Assembly (NCBI RefSeq): GCF_012113595.1
Contig: NZ_CP050831.1
Span: 186,001-250,000, forward strand
Source: Bacteroides faecium
GTDB taxonomy: Bacteria; Bacteroidota; Bacteroidia; Bacteroidales; Bacteroidaceae
Reading direction: 5' to 3'
Length of the DNA: 64,000 nucleotides
The translations under genes were made by a program, and so were the position numbers. The notes beneath the pieces were generated by a model. The model was not told where the DNA came from. It ran no database searches and worked only from the letters and a program-made list of their open reading frames with translations. The stretch's first letter is position 1, and every line of letters starts with the position of its first letter. This document shows positions 52,139 to 62,237 of the stretch, in pieces.

Positions 52139-54556
52139 TTAATTATTCTGTTTTTGTTTTCCCATGAAAGATAGAATTCCAAGCAATACCACCAGAAATA
52201 CCGATGCTAAAAGATAGATAAATATGCCGCCTACATGGTCGTTTTGACCATAAGAATGCATACCGCTCAAGAAATAATTCACTCCGAAGAATGTCATCAG
52301 CACGCTATAGAAAGCAATCACTGAAGAGAGATTGAACAGCCACAACTTGTTTCTGAACGGCATCAAGTGAAGATGGGTGACAATAGCGTAAGCGACCATT
52401 GTAATCAGTGCCCAAGTCTCTTTCGGGTCCCATCCCCAATAACGTCCCCATGATTCATTTGCCCAAATAGCTCCAAGAAATGTTCCTATCGTCATCAAGG
52501 CAAGCCCAATCAGGAGAGAGATTTCGTTTATGATGCTTAATTCTTTTATTCGCTGTATCAATACCGACTTTTTAAGACTCATCATCACCAGATTGACTAA
52601 TCCAAGCAGGCAACTGATACCAAAGAATCCGTACGCACCCACAATAACGGCTACATGAAACATAAGCCACGGTGATTTCAGAACAGGAACGAGCGGATTG
52701 ATTTGCGGGTCCATCCAGTTCAGTCCCGAAACAAATAGGATAGTCCCACCGAACAGTGTAGCCAGGGCAAAGGTCAGCAGACTACGCCGGGCAAACAATA
52801 ATCCTGCGAAAACCGTAGCCCAGGATACATACACCATTGTTTCATATGAATTGCTCCACGGAGCATACCCTGCGATATACCAACGCATTCCCATTCCGTA
52901 CATATGGAAAAAGAAAACGGCTAGAATAGCGACACAAAGCACCCAACCCGACAAACGTATCCAACGGACACGCTTGAATAAAGAAGCAAAAGCAGATACC
53001 AGCAACAAGCCGCCAAAAATCAAATATCCTTTCTTACACTGGCTGAATATATCCAAACGGTTATACTTTATCTCTGCTTCCATCTTTTCGGGAGTAACAC
53101 CTTCTATCTTATTCTTTGCCTGTTGATAAGTAGAAATCATGCCTACTATTTCATCCGGTTTTGTCCAGTCGCCACTCTGAAAAGAAGTTTGTACTTCCTC
53201 GACATACCAGGTCAGGATACGGGAGACGAACATCGAATCTTTCCCCGAAAACGCAGACAAGTCATCGCCCGGCGCATACCATGTATGTTGCGGGTCGTCT
53301 TCTTTCGGAAAGAGATTTAATAACTGCCAGTCGAGTAACTGATGAAAGATATTGATTTGTTCATCAAACTTTATCAGTTCTTTATCAAAACGAGTTCGCG
53401 CGGCAGACATCCTGCCATAGGCTTCTTCAAGCTTTTCCTGCAATTTATAGTTCCCATCGGCATCAAATACATCCATATAGGCGCATTGCCCGGAGGGAAG
53501 ATGATAGAAATCGCTCAATTCTTTTCCGGGAACGGCAATAAAAGGTACTTGCGCCCAAAGCTCCGGCATTACCAGGACACTAATCAGAAACTGGTCGGAA
53601 TTTAAAGAACCGAATGTATCTGATTTATGTAATTTCCGTAAGACTTCGGACGAGAAAGTGTTGACGGGAAGTACACGTCCTCTTCCCGACTGAAGGGGCA
53701 ATGCGCCGAAGCAGGCGGCATGTCCGGCATTTATGACGTTCTTCAAGACTACTTCTGTCGCTTGCGTCGAAGTATTGTTGGCATAAACTGATAAAGAAGA
53801 AAGTACTGACAATATCAGGAGAACAGAACAACGTAATTCCTTCAGTCTGCGACCGAGCTGCATAAACCGCGAACGCTTATCCACAAAGCATAAAACCAAG
53901 CCAAGCAACAGAACAGCGTATCCGGTATAAGTGATGGTACGTCCTGCCACATCACGGTTGACAGAGAGCACCGTGCCCTGTTCATCCTGGTCATAAGAAG
54001 CCTGAAAGAAACGATAACCTTTCACATCCAGCACGTTATTCATATAAACCCGCTCAGAAATGACCTCTTCCCCCATATGTACCAACAACTCGCTTTCATA
54101 GGCCGACGGACTGGACGAACCGGGATAGCGGGTCAGTGTAAAATTCATCAGTTCTATACTAAAAGGAAGCGTATGGTAAGTCACTCCATCGGCATGACGG
54201 ACGGCAAAGCGGTTGCTCGTCTCTCCCTCACGCAAATGCAGAATACCTTCTTCACCGTAAAGGTGGGAAACCAATGCTCCCAACAGGATGATAATGAAAG
54301 CACCATGAGTCACCAACATTCCCCATTTTCGCATTTTCAGCGAATGTTGCCGGATGGCGACAGCCAGCCAATTGAGCACCAACAGAAATTGAAGAAGGAA
54401 AAACAAAGGAGAACAGTATACCATCGACCTGGCTACCTCACTTCCTTGATACTTTTCAATAAAAGTGGCGGCTGCCAGACCTGTACCATAAACAAGCAAC
54501 AATACAATCGTAGTTGTTGAGGATGAAATCAGCCTTTTCAGATTTGTTTTTCCCAT
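52139..54556 (-). CDS. ccsBA: CcsBA-type cytochrome c synthase (ResB-CcsA fusion)
   Basis: An 805-residue inner-membrane protein. The N-terminal half resembles ResB/CcsB (TM segments, then LREGETSNRFAVRHADGV and VMNNVLDVKGYRF-type segments) with a large periplasmic region. The C-terminal half is CcsA with the haem-handling WWD-like motif WGRYWGWDPKETW near residue 700 and conserved His residues (HVAVIVGAYGF, MHSYGQND). System II maturation attaches haem to CxxCH. Two likely clients with CxxCH motifs are encoded in the same operon, 12 bases and about 5 kb upstream. Confidence 0.92.
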   Translation of the reverse strand: MGKTNLKRLISSSTTTIVLLLVYGTGLAAATFIEKYQGSEVARSMVYCSPLFFLLQFLLVLNWLAVAIRQHSLKMRKWGMLVTHGAFIIILLGALVSHLYGEEGILHLREGETSNRFAVRHADGVTYHTLPFSIELMNFTLTRYPGSSSPSAYESELLVHMGEEVISERVYMNNVLDVKGYRFFQASYDQDEQGTVLSVNRDVAGRTITYTGYAVLLLGLVLCFVDKRSRFMQLGRRLKELRCSVLLILSVLSSLSVYANNTSTQATEVVLKNVINAGHAACFGALPLQSGRGRVLPVNTFSSEVLRKLHKSDTFGSLNSDQFLISVLVMPELWAQVPFIAVPGKELSDFYHLPSGQCAYMDVFDADGNYKLQEKLEEAYGRMSAARTRFDKELIKFDEQINIFHQLLDWQLLNLFPKEDDPQHTWYAPGDDLSAFSGKDSMFVSRILTWYVEEVQTSFQSGDWTKPDEIVGMISTYQQAKNKIEGVTPEKMEAEIKYNRLDIFSQCKKGYLIFGGLLLVSAFASLFKRVRWIRLSGWVLCVAILAVFFFHMYGMGMRWYIAGYAPWSNSYETMVYVSWATVFAGLLFARRSLLTFALATLFGGTILFVSGLNWMDPQINPLVPVLKSPWLMFHVAVIVGAYGFFGISCLLGLVNLVMMSLKKSVLIQRIKELSIINEISLLIGLALMTIGTFLGAIWANESWGRYWGWDPKETWALITMVAYAIVTHLHLMPFRNKLWLFNLSSVIAFYSVLMTFFGVNYFLSGMHSYGQNDHVGGIFIYLLASVFLVVLLGILSFMGKQKQNN

Positions 54557-54568
54557 TCAGATACTCAC

Positions 54569-57500
54569 TTAATCTTCAATAATGACACGGAAACCGACAT
54601 TGAACACGCATTGATAAGGATAGAATCCCTTACGCGAGTAGGCAGTAGAATGTTTCGGACGTTCAATATACGAACCGCCACGAACTACTTTATATTCGGA
54701 AACCTTTTTCGAATTCTCTTTATACGGATAGGGTACATAATCCGAACGCGTCCATTCGGCAACATTGCCATGCATGCAGTACAATCCGAATGGGTTGGCT
54801 TCATATTTCTTTCCGCCTACCTGTACCAAACTGCCATCATCCACATTCTCAGCCTTTGGAAGGAAGGTATAATACTTATACCAGGATGATTCAGGCGACA
54901 TCGGTTGCGGGTCGACTCCAATCACAGCAAACTTGTTAGTTGTCACATCGGCCAAATTATCTTTCTTACCGAAATCAGCATTTAAATTACCAAACCAAAA
55001 GTCCTGGTCGCTACCACCACGGCAAGCCCATTCCCATTGTGCTTCGGTTGGAAGTGTGATGTTCAGTCCTGTCTTTTGACTCAATATCCTGCAATATTCC
55101 ATTGCATCATTATAACTTACCCGGATAACAGGCTGTTCCGGTTTATTGGCAGGATAGCCCGGCACTACATGGTCTTTCCATTGCTGGTCTACATAGCGAC
55201 TGTCATGCTGCGGGAATACAGTGTTATACTGCTGATTGGTCACTTCCAGTTCACCCATCCAAAATGCTTTATCTATCTTCACTTTAGTGGTAGGATAAGC
55301 ATCCGGCTCACCTTCGTAACTGCCCATAACAAACTCACCGGCGGGAATACGCACAAATGTAATTTGAACACCCGGCGCTATTTCCAATACCTTGACGGTT
55401 TCTTTCTCACCGGCTAACAGTTCCTTCACTTTATCCGCAGTAAACGGCCATCCTTTTACCTTCCGTACCTTCTCTTTCACAGGGGTGGTTTTCTCCGGCA
55501 TTACCGGTTGTATTTCACCTTTATTCTTCAGTTGGCCGGCATAATCCGCTATTTCCTTTTTCCAATCCACTCCGGCTCCACCGGCATATTTATCGGTCAG
55601 TTGTTTACGGCGTTCTATTTGATTGTATCCCTGATAAGGGAACGACGTCAGCACATTGGCATTGAAATATCCTTTGTCGGGGGCATTATAATCAATCCAG
55701 TTATAAATTTTCCGCCACTCCGCATCCGTCAGTTTCACATTATAATGGCCTTTCTTTAAAAGACGAACCAGTTCACTGGTATTCGGATGATATTCATAAG
55801 GATAAAGCACTACCATATCCCCTTCACCACCCTGACGATGTACATACGGATGAAGATTGAGGTAAGATGTTCCATATCCTTTCTTATCCTTCTTGCCGCC
55901 ACGCAGGTCGAATGCTTTTCCTTCCCCGTTATGACAGGCGATGCAGGCACGGTCCAAAATCGGCTGTACTTCCAGGTCAAAGGTAAACGAACGGGTACCG
56001 CCTTCAGGGGGAGTCAAAGCCTGCGGTGCCTTTTGCGAAGCAATCACACGTTTCGGTATGACAATCTGATTCTGGTTTTCATGGCATCCTACACAGGAAA
56101 CAATCTCTCCCGGTTGTCCGGTCAGCCAACTGCGCATCCACTGTACGGCTACTCCGTCCTTATCCAAAGGCTGGATGGAGACAGGGGTATTGGCAGGAAT
56201 TTTAAAGATAACCGAACCGTCTTCCTCTACCGGAACAGTTCCCAGCATACGCTTGATATCCCATCCCGACTGGATACCATGCCAGTTATGGTCGGATTGT
56301 GTCTGTACATAAGCATATTCATAAGCATGCAAACGAAGTGACTTCACTGTTCCGCGCGGAATCCCCTTCAGACCTTCGCCTTCATAAATGTCCTGTATAA
56401 AGACGGTTGCCTGCTTATCATCCAACTTCACCCGGTCGGGGATGGCAGGCGGAGTCACAGTTTTGCGTACGGCTATCGGACTGATATACCCTTCACCGTC
56501 CATCTTGTGCAGGCAAGTTACGTTATCGAACTTATCCACCAGATAGATTCCCCATAAATCATTCTTATCCAGTTTTGCAGCGACCAGGAAGTAAGTATCG
56601 TTGAGTGGGGAAGGCTTGATAAACTGTGGCCACACGCCATCTACCAACCTGTCTTTCACTTCTTCAACGACAGGCCGGTTACGGTAAGGAATCTCCTGTA
56701 ACATACCGGCTGCTCCTTTACGCGCTTTAGCCGGGTCGAACAGAATCAGACGACCGGAACGTGCCACTCCGTGATGCCCTGAAATAATACCGACAAAAGC
56801 GGAACCATAACCGGGTAAGGGCTGCACGTCAAATGTACTGTTGGGGAACATCGAGCCACTACCGTACAGTGCTTTTTGTTCCGTACCGTCAGGATTCATA
56901 TTCATTACGATACGGGTGTAGTAGTGGGTGAGGTCTGTGTATTCCCAGCGGGTGTACATCACACGCCCATTATTCATTATCACCGGATTCCAGTTGGCAT
57001 CCTGGTCGAATGTCAGACGACGCAGATTTTTATTCTGTGGTGTATAGAGCACCATATTCCCTACCGGGTCACTGCCATTGACACAAGGGACTCCCTGATA
57101 ACCGATATTCGAATTGGCGATGATACGTCCATCCGGGAGATAAGTACCGTCGTAAAACTCCAAATCCGGTTCAGGATTATCAATCAGTTTCTTACAATCG
57201 CCACCATTCAGTTTCACTTCAAATACATTCCAGCGGTTATCAGACATGGTTTGGGTAAACATCGCACGTTCCCCGTCCCAATGCAATTTCAAATCAGCGA
57301 TAGAGGAAGTATTGGCAGGTTTATAAACCGTACGAACCTGCACATTCTTACGCAAATTACTCAATTCAACAATATCTGCGTCAAAGCCTGCACGGCGGGC
57401 TGATTCCTGGTTACTCCAGTTATTCGACTGCGTACCAAGTTCGGGAGCCATCGCCCGACGGTCTCTGTTTCCTAATTTATAACGGACGGTCAGAATTTTG

Positions 57501-57871
57501 TCTCCATCCAGTAACGGATTAGCCAGCAAGATAGTGCGCTTATTGGCTATCGCCTTTTCCGCATTTGCCAAAACAGCCTCATCACCGCTATAGATATTTC
57601 CGAATCCTTTCTTCACTTGTTGTTCCAGCTCCGTCAAGACAGGCTGATATTTTACAACGTCGAATCCTTCAAGCTGCTTCATATCCTCATATGCCAGCCG
57701 GACGGCTTCCATATTCAGCCATTTCAGTTCGTTCTGTAACATGTGTATACGTTGCGCTTGTTTTTCTTTTGCAGAAATATTTATTCCTGTATTCTTCTGT
57801 TGAGCCGCAGCCACAGAAGTCAGTAGAGAAAATACTAAAAACAACACTAATGTGTGATACTTGTTTTTCAT
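54569..57871 (-). CDS. HzsA-like di-haem protein fused to a formylglycine-generating-enzyme-like domain
   Basis: An 1100-residue exported protein (signal peptide MKNKYHTLVLFLVFSLLTSVAAAQ). A TolB-like propeller spans about 190-480 (GRVMYTRWEYTDLTHYYTRI). The region about 480-790 resembles the hydrazine synthase alpha middle domain, with two CxxCH haem sites (SCVGCHEN near 590 and ACIACHNG near 642). Residues about 825-1098 are a SUMF1/FGE-like domain (FVRIPAGEFVMGSYEGEPDAY, VTNQQYN, LPTEAQWEWACRGG, RVIIED). The FGE catalytic cysteines are not obvious. Fusion of redox and FGE-like folds is notable. Confidence 0.85.
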   Translation of the reverse strand: MKNKYHTLVLFLVFSLLTSVAAAQQKNTGINISAKEKQAQRIHMLQNELKWLNMEAVRLAYEDMKQLEGFDVVKYQPVLTELEQQVKKGFGNIYSGDEAVLANAEKAIANKRTILLANPLLDGDKILTVRYKLGNRDRRAMAPELGTQSNNWSNQESARRAGFDADIVELSNLRKNVQVRTVYKPANTSSIADLKLHWDGERAMFTQTMSDNRWNVFEVKLNGGDCKKLIDNPEPDLEFYDGTYLPDGRIIANSNIGYQGVPCVNGSDPVGNMVLYTPQNKNLRRLTFDQDANWNPVIMNNGRVMYTRWEYTDLTHYYTRIVMNMNPDGTEQKALYGSGSMFPNSTFDVQPLPGYGSAFVGIISGHHGVARSGRLILFDPAKARKGAAGMLQEIPYRNRPVVEEVKDRLVDGVWPQFIKPSPLNDTYFLVAAKLDKNDLWGIYLVDKFDNVTCLHKMDGEGYISPIAVRKTVTPPAIPDRVKLDDKQATVFIQDIYEGEGLKGIPRGTVKSLRLHAYEYAYVQTQSDHNWHGIQSGWDIKRMLGTVPVEEDGSVIFKIPANTPVSIQPLDKDGVAVQWMRSWLTGQPGEIVSCVGCHENQNQIVIPKRVIASQKAPQALTPPEGGTRSFTFDLEVQPILDRACIACHNGEGKAFDLRGGKKDKKGYGTSYLNLHPYVHRQGGEGDMVVLYPYEYHPNTSELVRLLKKGHYNVKLTDAEWRKIYNWIDYNAPDKGYFNANVLTSFPYQGYNQIERRKQLTDKYAGGAGVDWKKEIADYAGQLKNKGEIQPVMPEKTTPVKEKVRKVKGWPFTADKVKELLAGEKETVKVLEIAPGVQITFVRIPAGEFVMGSYEGEPDAYPTTKVKIDKAFWMGELEVTNQQYNTVFPQHDSRYVDQQWKDHVVPGYPANKPEQPVIRVSYNDAMEYCRILSQKTGLNITLPTEAQWEWACRGGSDQDFWFGNLNADFGKKDNLADVTTNKFAVIGVDPQPMSPESSWYKYYTFLPKAENVDDGSLVQVGGKKYEANPFGLYCMHGNVAEWTRSDYVPYPYKENSKKVSEYKVVRGGSYIERPKHSTAYSRKGFYPYQCVFNVGFRVIIED

Positions 57872-57916
57872 GGTGGTTTGTTTCAGTCGAATCTATGCTA
57901 ATTCGAAATATTCAGT

Positions 57917-58486
57917 TTATAACGCAGCAGTCGGATGAGTGAAACGCAGTCCGGCATTATCATGGTAGTTGGCCCATTCACAAACAACAGCTCCTTCCGG
58001 ACCTGCCATCATAAAGTGAAAAGTTTCCATTTCTTTCAAGCGCAAGATATCTCCTACTTCCTGTTTTACACAATTCTTGCTTTTAACAGGTCCATGCGTG
58101 GCAGGAACCGCCGGAGCGTCCGGGGTAGTCTCTCCTATCTCAGAGAAGTTGTAAACCCATCCTTTCTCTACCATCCATGATTCATGTTTGGCAGGGAAAT
58201 CCGTTTTCACATGGGCATGTTCAGGAATCATCTGTCCCGGAAGTAGATAAATGGCATGGGCGAAATAGCCGTATGTCGGGTCGTTTATCCAAAAGATACC
58301 GCCCATACCTACATTTTCGAAATCTCCCAAGCCAAAGTCCGTTACCCACATATTCTCAGCCATAAATCCTGTAAAAGGGATGTTATAGTGAACAAACATT
58401 TCCTTCATTGCTTCAATAGCAGTCTCTTGCCGGAACACGCCATTCTTATAGAAATCGGCATTGGTGTACTTTTTCAAATTAGTCAT
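57917..58486 (-). CDS. Cupin-fold sugar isomerase-like protein
   Basis: A 189-residue cupin resembling D-lyxose/D-mannose-type isomerase families. Metal-binding residues are visible in MIPEHAHVKTDFPAKHESW and in FHFMMAGPEGAVVCEW. It probably binds one divalent metal and acts on a small sugar or polyol, but the enzymatic activity is uncertain. It lies between the HzsA-like gene and the Rid-like gene in the operon. Confidence 0.7.
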   Translation of the reverse strand: MTNLKKYTNADFYKNGVFRQETAIEAMKEMFVHYNIPFTGFMAENMWVTDFGLGDFENVGMGGIFWINDPTYGYFAHAIYLLPGQMIPEHAHVKTDFPAKHESWMVEKGWVYNFSEIGETTPDAPAVPATHGPVKSKNCVKQEVGDILRLKEMETFHFMMAGPEGAVVCEWANYHDNAGLRFTHPTAAL

Positions 58487-58522
58487 CGTTTTTATCTGTT
58501 ATTATTTATATTAGTATCGTAT

Positions 58523-59617
58523 TTATTCTATCGCTATTCCTTCTATTTCAATCAATAGTTCTTCCCTGCATACGCCGGCTTGCAGATAGGATACGGGAAT
58601 ATTCAGTCCATAACTTTCAAGTCCCCTCCTTGCAAGCTCATAATCCGACTTGTTCTTCAGATAGACACGCAACATCACCAAACGGGCTTCATCTATTAAT
58701 TGGGCGATATTCTCCATCGTAATCTGCAACTGACGTTCCAGACCGACGCCTTTCAGACTTTCTTCTCCGCGTATAGCGGCTGTTCCTGAAATATAGACCA
58801 AACGCCGGTCATGAAAAGTCATGCTCTTGGCACGTTCAAACTTCGGAGTAGTCTTTTTCTGCCGGGCTTCTTCAAGCACTTGTTCAGAATAGGCATGGGC
58901 GGCAACCTGCAATTTATTATCAATAGGAGTGGCGAAAGCATCAGACGTATGAAACACCGCCGCATCTGCATCAATCAAAATGCCGCCCAGGTTCATGCCG
59001 ATTCCCGTAGCGGCAGGATACCCTTTCGACCAGTCGCTTTCCGCATAAAACGCTGTACGCACATTGTTAAATGACTGGTAGTGCTGACCGGCTCCGTCAT
59101 ATCCGGTTATCTGTTCTATATAATTCCATTGGCGAATAATACTGCTGACAGGAAATGACTCCTTATCCAACACACCTCTCAACTGCCGGAAAGCTGCTGC
59201 CGACTGTTGTTCTCTGTCCGTACAGGATTCATCCCCTTGAAATCCGCCTGCAAAAAGGAAACGTCCCGATTCATTTTCTACCAATACATAAGAAATGTCC
59301 TCATATCGACGATACGAAATCCGTTCGTTCCTATCGGGGCGGTAACTGTGCACTTCCAGTACTAAAGGTGCATCCAGTACCGGTTGTGAGACATAGCTAA
59401 GTGCAGGCTCGCAATCTCCGAAAAAACAGCGTGCCTTCATCTTGAAAATCTGACACCAGGCGACATATTCCTCTTCCAAAGCAGGCGTACCAAACAAAAC
59501 CAGGCGTAATATGCTCTCCTTTTCGGGCAACTGCGATAATAAATCGTCTATCATGGACGAAAAATCATTGGCAGAAGCAACATACAGAGAGTAATGTATT
59601 TTATCGCAATAATTCAT
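58523..59617 (-). CDS. Rid-family-like protein (double domain)
   Basis: A 364-residue protein with two RidA/YjgF-like or chorismatase-like halves. Halves include QSFNNVRTAFYAESDWSKGYPAATGIG and MTFHDRRLVYISGTAAIRGEES, followed by MENIAQLIDEARLVMLRVYLKN and REELLIEIEGIAIE as in RidA. Rid enzymes hydrolyse enamine/imine intermediates, and chorismatases act on chorismate. The match is by pattern only. It overlaps nothing and is 11 bases downstream of the di-haem propeller gene. Confidence 0.7.
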   Translation of the reverse strand: MNYCDKIHYSLYVASANDFSSMIDDLLSQLPEKESILRLVLFGTPALEEEYVAWCQIFKMKARCFFGDCEPALSYVSQPVLDAPLVLEVHSYRPDRNERISYRRYEDISYVLVENESGRFLFAGGFQGDESCTDREQQSAAAFRQLRGVLDKESFPVSSIIRQWNYIEQITGYDGAGQHYQSFNNVRTAFYAESDWSKGYPAATGIGMNLGGILIDADAAVFHTSDAFATPIDNKLQVAAHAYSEQVLEEARQKKTTPKFERAKSMTFHDRRLVYISGTAAIRGEESLKGVGLERQLQITMENIAQLIDEARLVMLRVYLKNKSDYELARRGLESYGLNIPVSYLQAGVCREELLIEIEGIAIE

Positions 59618-59628
59618 AAGCCTTCTTC

Positions 59629-61386
59629 TTACAGGGAATTTACGTATTCGGTCAATTCCTCTATTTCTTTCTTTGAAACCTTTTTGTCAACTCCATGTTT
59701 ATGGACTTCAAACACTTCCTGCATGGTAGCAGCACGCCCGTCAAACAGATAAGGAGCTGTACGCCAACATTCCACTAACGTAGGAGTATCCCATCCTTTC
59801 TCAAATTCTATATCTTCACCAATCCGGTGCATTTTCATATCCGTATAGAAAGGGCCGCTATGACATTCGCCACACTTCAACTTATCAAAGACTTTCCTTC
59901 CCGCCTTAGCTTTCTCCGACAGTTCTCCGTTTATCAGATACGGACTGGGAACCGGACGCAAAGACTTCATATAAGCATCTACACATTCCGCCATTTCTTC
60001 TTCGGGTTCATAAAACTGGATATAGCGGAAACCTGCCCGCACCGCTATTTCGGCTTTGGCACGAATACCCGAAATCATATTTGGGGGTGTCACATGACTA
60101 TAAAGCATACTTTTACAATTCTTCGGATTGCCCACCCCGTCATTCATTAAATCCCAGTTCATACCGTCCGTACGACCATCTCCGGGGTGACATCCGTTAC
60201 AGCTTTGCCATCCTTGATAGCAATGTCCGGCATCATTAAAGTATTTCTCCCCTTTTTGTTCTTTTGTCTCGGTACGTCCTATATTCATGTTAACGGCAGC
60301 TACCGACAGCGTATTCACATCCACTATATTTAATATATCGGCAAAGTAGGTGGGAATAATCAGTTTATTATTTGAAATCAGGAAATTGCGCGGTCCGTTG
60401 CCCTGCAAAGGAATCCTTTTGCGAAGGCCATAGAGAAAGGTCAAGTCGTAGTCCAAACGACTTTTATCCTCATAACTCATAAATTTATTCAGCATCCGGG
60501 AATGGTCGATGACACTGACTTCGTGTGTTCCGCTATGAGTTGCATAGATATATTTCTCATCGCAAGCAATTCCCCATATACCGGCAGCTCCCCGGTCGGG
60601 CTCGTCCACCAATACGGCTCCTTCAAACTCCTGCTTTTCTACATTGATGATACTAAAGGCACTTGTATTCATCCATCCCTGCTGCAATTGTGAAGTAGGT
60701 ACCATAAAACGACCTAAATTATGAGATACATAAATATACTTGCCATCAGGAGTAATACACATATTCTTCAAAGCGTTACTACCATTTGCCAGTTGGATGT
60801 CCTTCACCTTGGTGAAGTTCTTCATATCGATTACCGATACACAGGCTGCCACTACATCCAAGTCTGCCCGTTGCGCAGGCAAGAAGTTTGCAACAAACAT
60901 ATATCGTCCATCCTTACTGAATATAGCAGACAGTGGTTCACGCAAGACTTTCACATTTCGCACCACTTTACGCGACACAACATCTATCTCACTCACAGTA
61001 TTGGCAAATTGATTGCATACATATATATGTTTCTTGTCCGCATCAAATACAGGATGGCAAGCTCCCGAACCGGTAGGAATCACCGCTTCCACTTGTCCCG
61101 ACTTCAATGACAGCACTTCCAGCCGTCCGGTTTTCCCAAAAGTAGTTACATATGCCATATCCCCATCGAGTAAAAGCCCCGTGGGAGTCTCTTTGAACGG
61201 ATACGAACGGAGCAGAGTTTTCCCGTCAGCGGCAAAAACATCCAGCCGTTTTGTTCCCTTTTGAGTCATCAATAGTTCTCCTTTTCCATTGACGGCAGTG
61301 CCCGTGGTAAAGAAAGGCGGATTTCCGGCCGTTGCCAGAGATATGCCGCAGCCGAGCAAGCAAATTAGTAAAAAGTTCCTTATCAT
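59629..61386 (-). CDS. Beta-propeller/di-haem cytochrome (YncE-CcP/MauG-like)
   Basis: A 585-residue exported protein (signal peptide MIRNFLLICLLGCGISLATA). Residues about 30-350 form a YVTN-type beta-propeller (DADKKHIYVCNQFANTVSEID). The C-terminal part (about 370-585) has two haem-binding CxxCH motifs (SCNGCHPGDG near 395 and KCGECHSG near 503) and the CcP/MauG-type segment RTAPYLFDGRAATMQEVFEVH. The frame is open to 61581, but that would put 65 untypical residues before the signal peptide. It is the likely first catalytic gene of the operon. Confidence 0.88.
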   Translation of the reverse strand: MIRNFLLICLLGCGISLATAGNPPFFTTGTAVNGKGELLMTQKGTKRLDVFAADGKTLLRSYPFKETPTGLLLDGDMAYVTTFGKTGRLEVLSLKSGQVEAVIPTGSGACHPVFDADKKHIYVCNQFANTVSEIDVVSRKVVRNVKVLREPLSAIFSKDGRYMFVANFLPAQRADLDVVAACVSVIDMKNFTKVKDIQLANGSNALKNMCITPDGKYIYVSHNLGRFMVPTSQLQQGWMNTSAFSIINVEKQEFEGAVLVDEPDRGAAGIWGIACDEKYIYATHSGTHEVSVIDHSRMLNKFMSYEDKSRLDYDLTFLYGLRKRIPLQGNGPRNFLISNNKLIIPTYFADILNIVDVNTLSVAAVNMNIGRTETKEQKGEKYFNDAGHCYQGWQSCNGCHPGDGRTDGMNWDLMNDGVGNPKNCKSMLYSHVTPPNMISGIRAKAEIAVRAGFRYIQFYEPEEEMAECVDAYMKSLRPVPSPYLINGELSEKAKAGRKVFDKLKCGECHSGPFYTDMKMHRIGEDIEFEKGWDTPTLVECWRTAPYLFDGRAATMQEVFEVHKHGVDKKVSKKEIEELTEYVNSL

Positions 61387-61415
61387 AGTATCTTGTGTTT
61401 TTAGGACGTTATCTT

Positions 61416-62237
61416 TTAAACTCTCCTGTATCCCAGTTCGGATGAAATCTGCCCGGCTATCTCCTTGACAATCTGCACGGTGCTTCGCAACTGTTCTTCC
61501 GTCAGACGGTCTTTGGGACCTGAAATCCAAATAGAACCACAGGGGTATCCCGTATAATTGAGGACAGGTGCACCCACGCAAATCACTCCGCTCAATTCTT
61601 CTTCGTTATCCAAAGCATATCCCTGCTGATAAACTTTTTCCAGTTCTTCCAGGTAAGCTTCCCGTGAAGTAATCGTACGGGAATTATAACGGGGGAAAGT
61701 CATATAAGAAAGATAACGGTTGCGGACGGTTACGGGCAGATAAGCCATGATGGCTTTTCCCGGTGCGGAGCAGTGCAACTCAAAAGGTTTGCCCGGCGAC
61801 AATACAAAGCAGAACGCATGATGTCCCCGTGCCTGTTCGATAAAAATACCTTTTTCATCTCCCAATACACCGAAACAGGCTGTCTCTTTCACCCTGTCCC
61901 TCAAATCACGCAGATGCGGCAGGACTGTTTCCAGCAAATTGTGTTCATTCAGCGCACGGAAACCCAGTGTCAGCAATTTCCGGGTTAACTTATACCGCTT
62001 GGCATCTTCACTAAAAGAAAGATAATCCAGACGTACCAATGTATTCAGGATGCGGTAGGCAGTAGTCTGCGATATATCAAGCGCCTGCTTGATTTCCTGC
62101 AATGTCTCCCCTTCCGCCCGTGAAGAAAGGTATTCAATCACTGCAATGCCTTTTTCTAAATTAGGCACTTTATAATTATCGTCTGCTTTTTCCAGACTTT
62201 GCTCTGTATTTTCCATATTTGGCAACATGTTTTCCAT
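61416..62237 (-). CDS. IclR family transcriptional regulator
   Basis: A 273-residue regulator. The N-terminal winged helix (about 20-90) contains LQEIKQALDISQTTAYRILNTLVRLDYLS, and the C-terminal IclR ligand domain (about 105-270) has HCSAPGKAIMAYLPVTVRNRYL and GVICVGAPVLNYTGYPCGSIWI. It is the first gene of the operon and presumably senses the pathway substrate. An ATG repeat (ATGGAAAA at 62237 and 62216) leaves the exact start open; the first is chosen. The expected target is its own operon. Confidence 0.9.
   Translation of the reverse strand: MENMLPNMENTEQSLEKADDNYKVPNLEKGIAVIEYLSSRAEGETLQEIKQALDISQTTAYRILNTLVRLDYLSFSEDAKRYKLTRKLLTLGFRALNEHNLLETVLPHLRDLRDRVKETACFGVLGDEKGIFIEQARGHHAFCFVLSPGKPFELHCSAPGKAIMAYLPVTVRNRYLSYMTFPRYNSRTITSREAYLEELEKVYQQGYALDNEEELSGVICVGAPVLNYTGYPCGSIWISGPKDRLTEEQLRSTVQIVKEIAGQISSELGYRRV

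Noticed and set aside
61387..61581. 65-residue N-terminal extension of the di-haem propeller protein
   Set aside because: It overlaps the IclR gene and precedes a clean signal peptide, so it is a chance frame.
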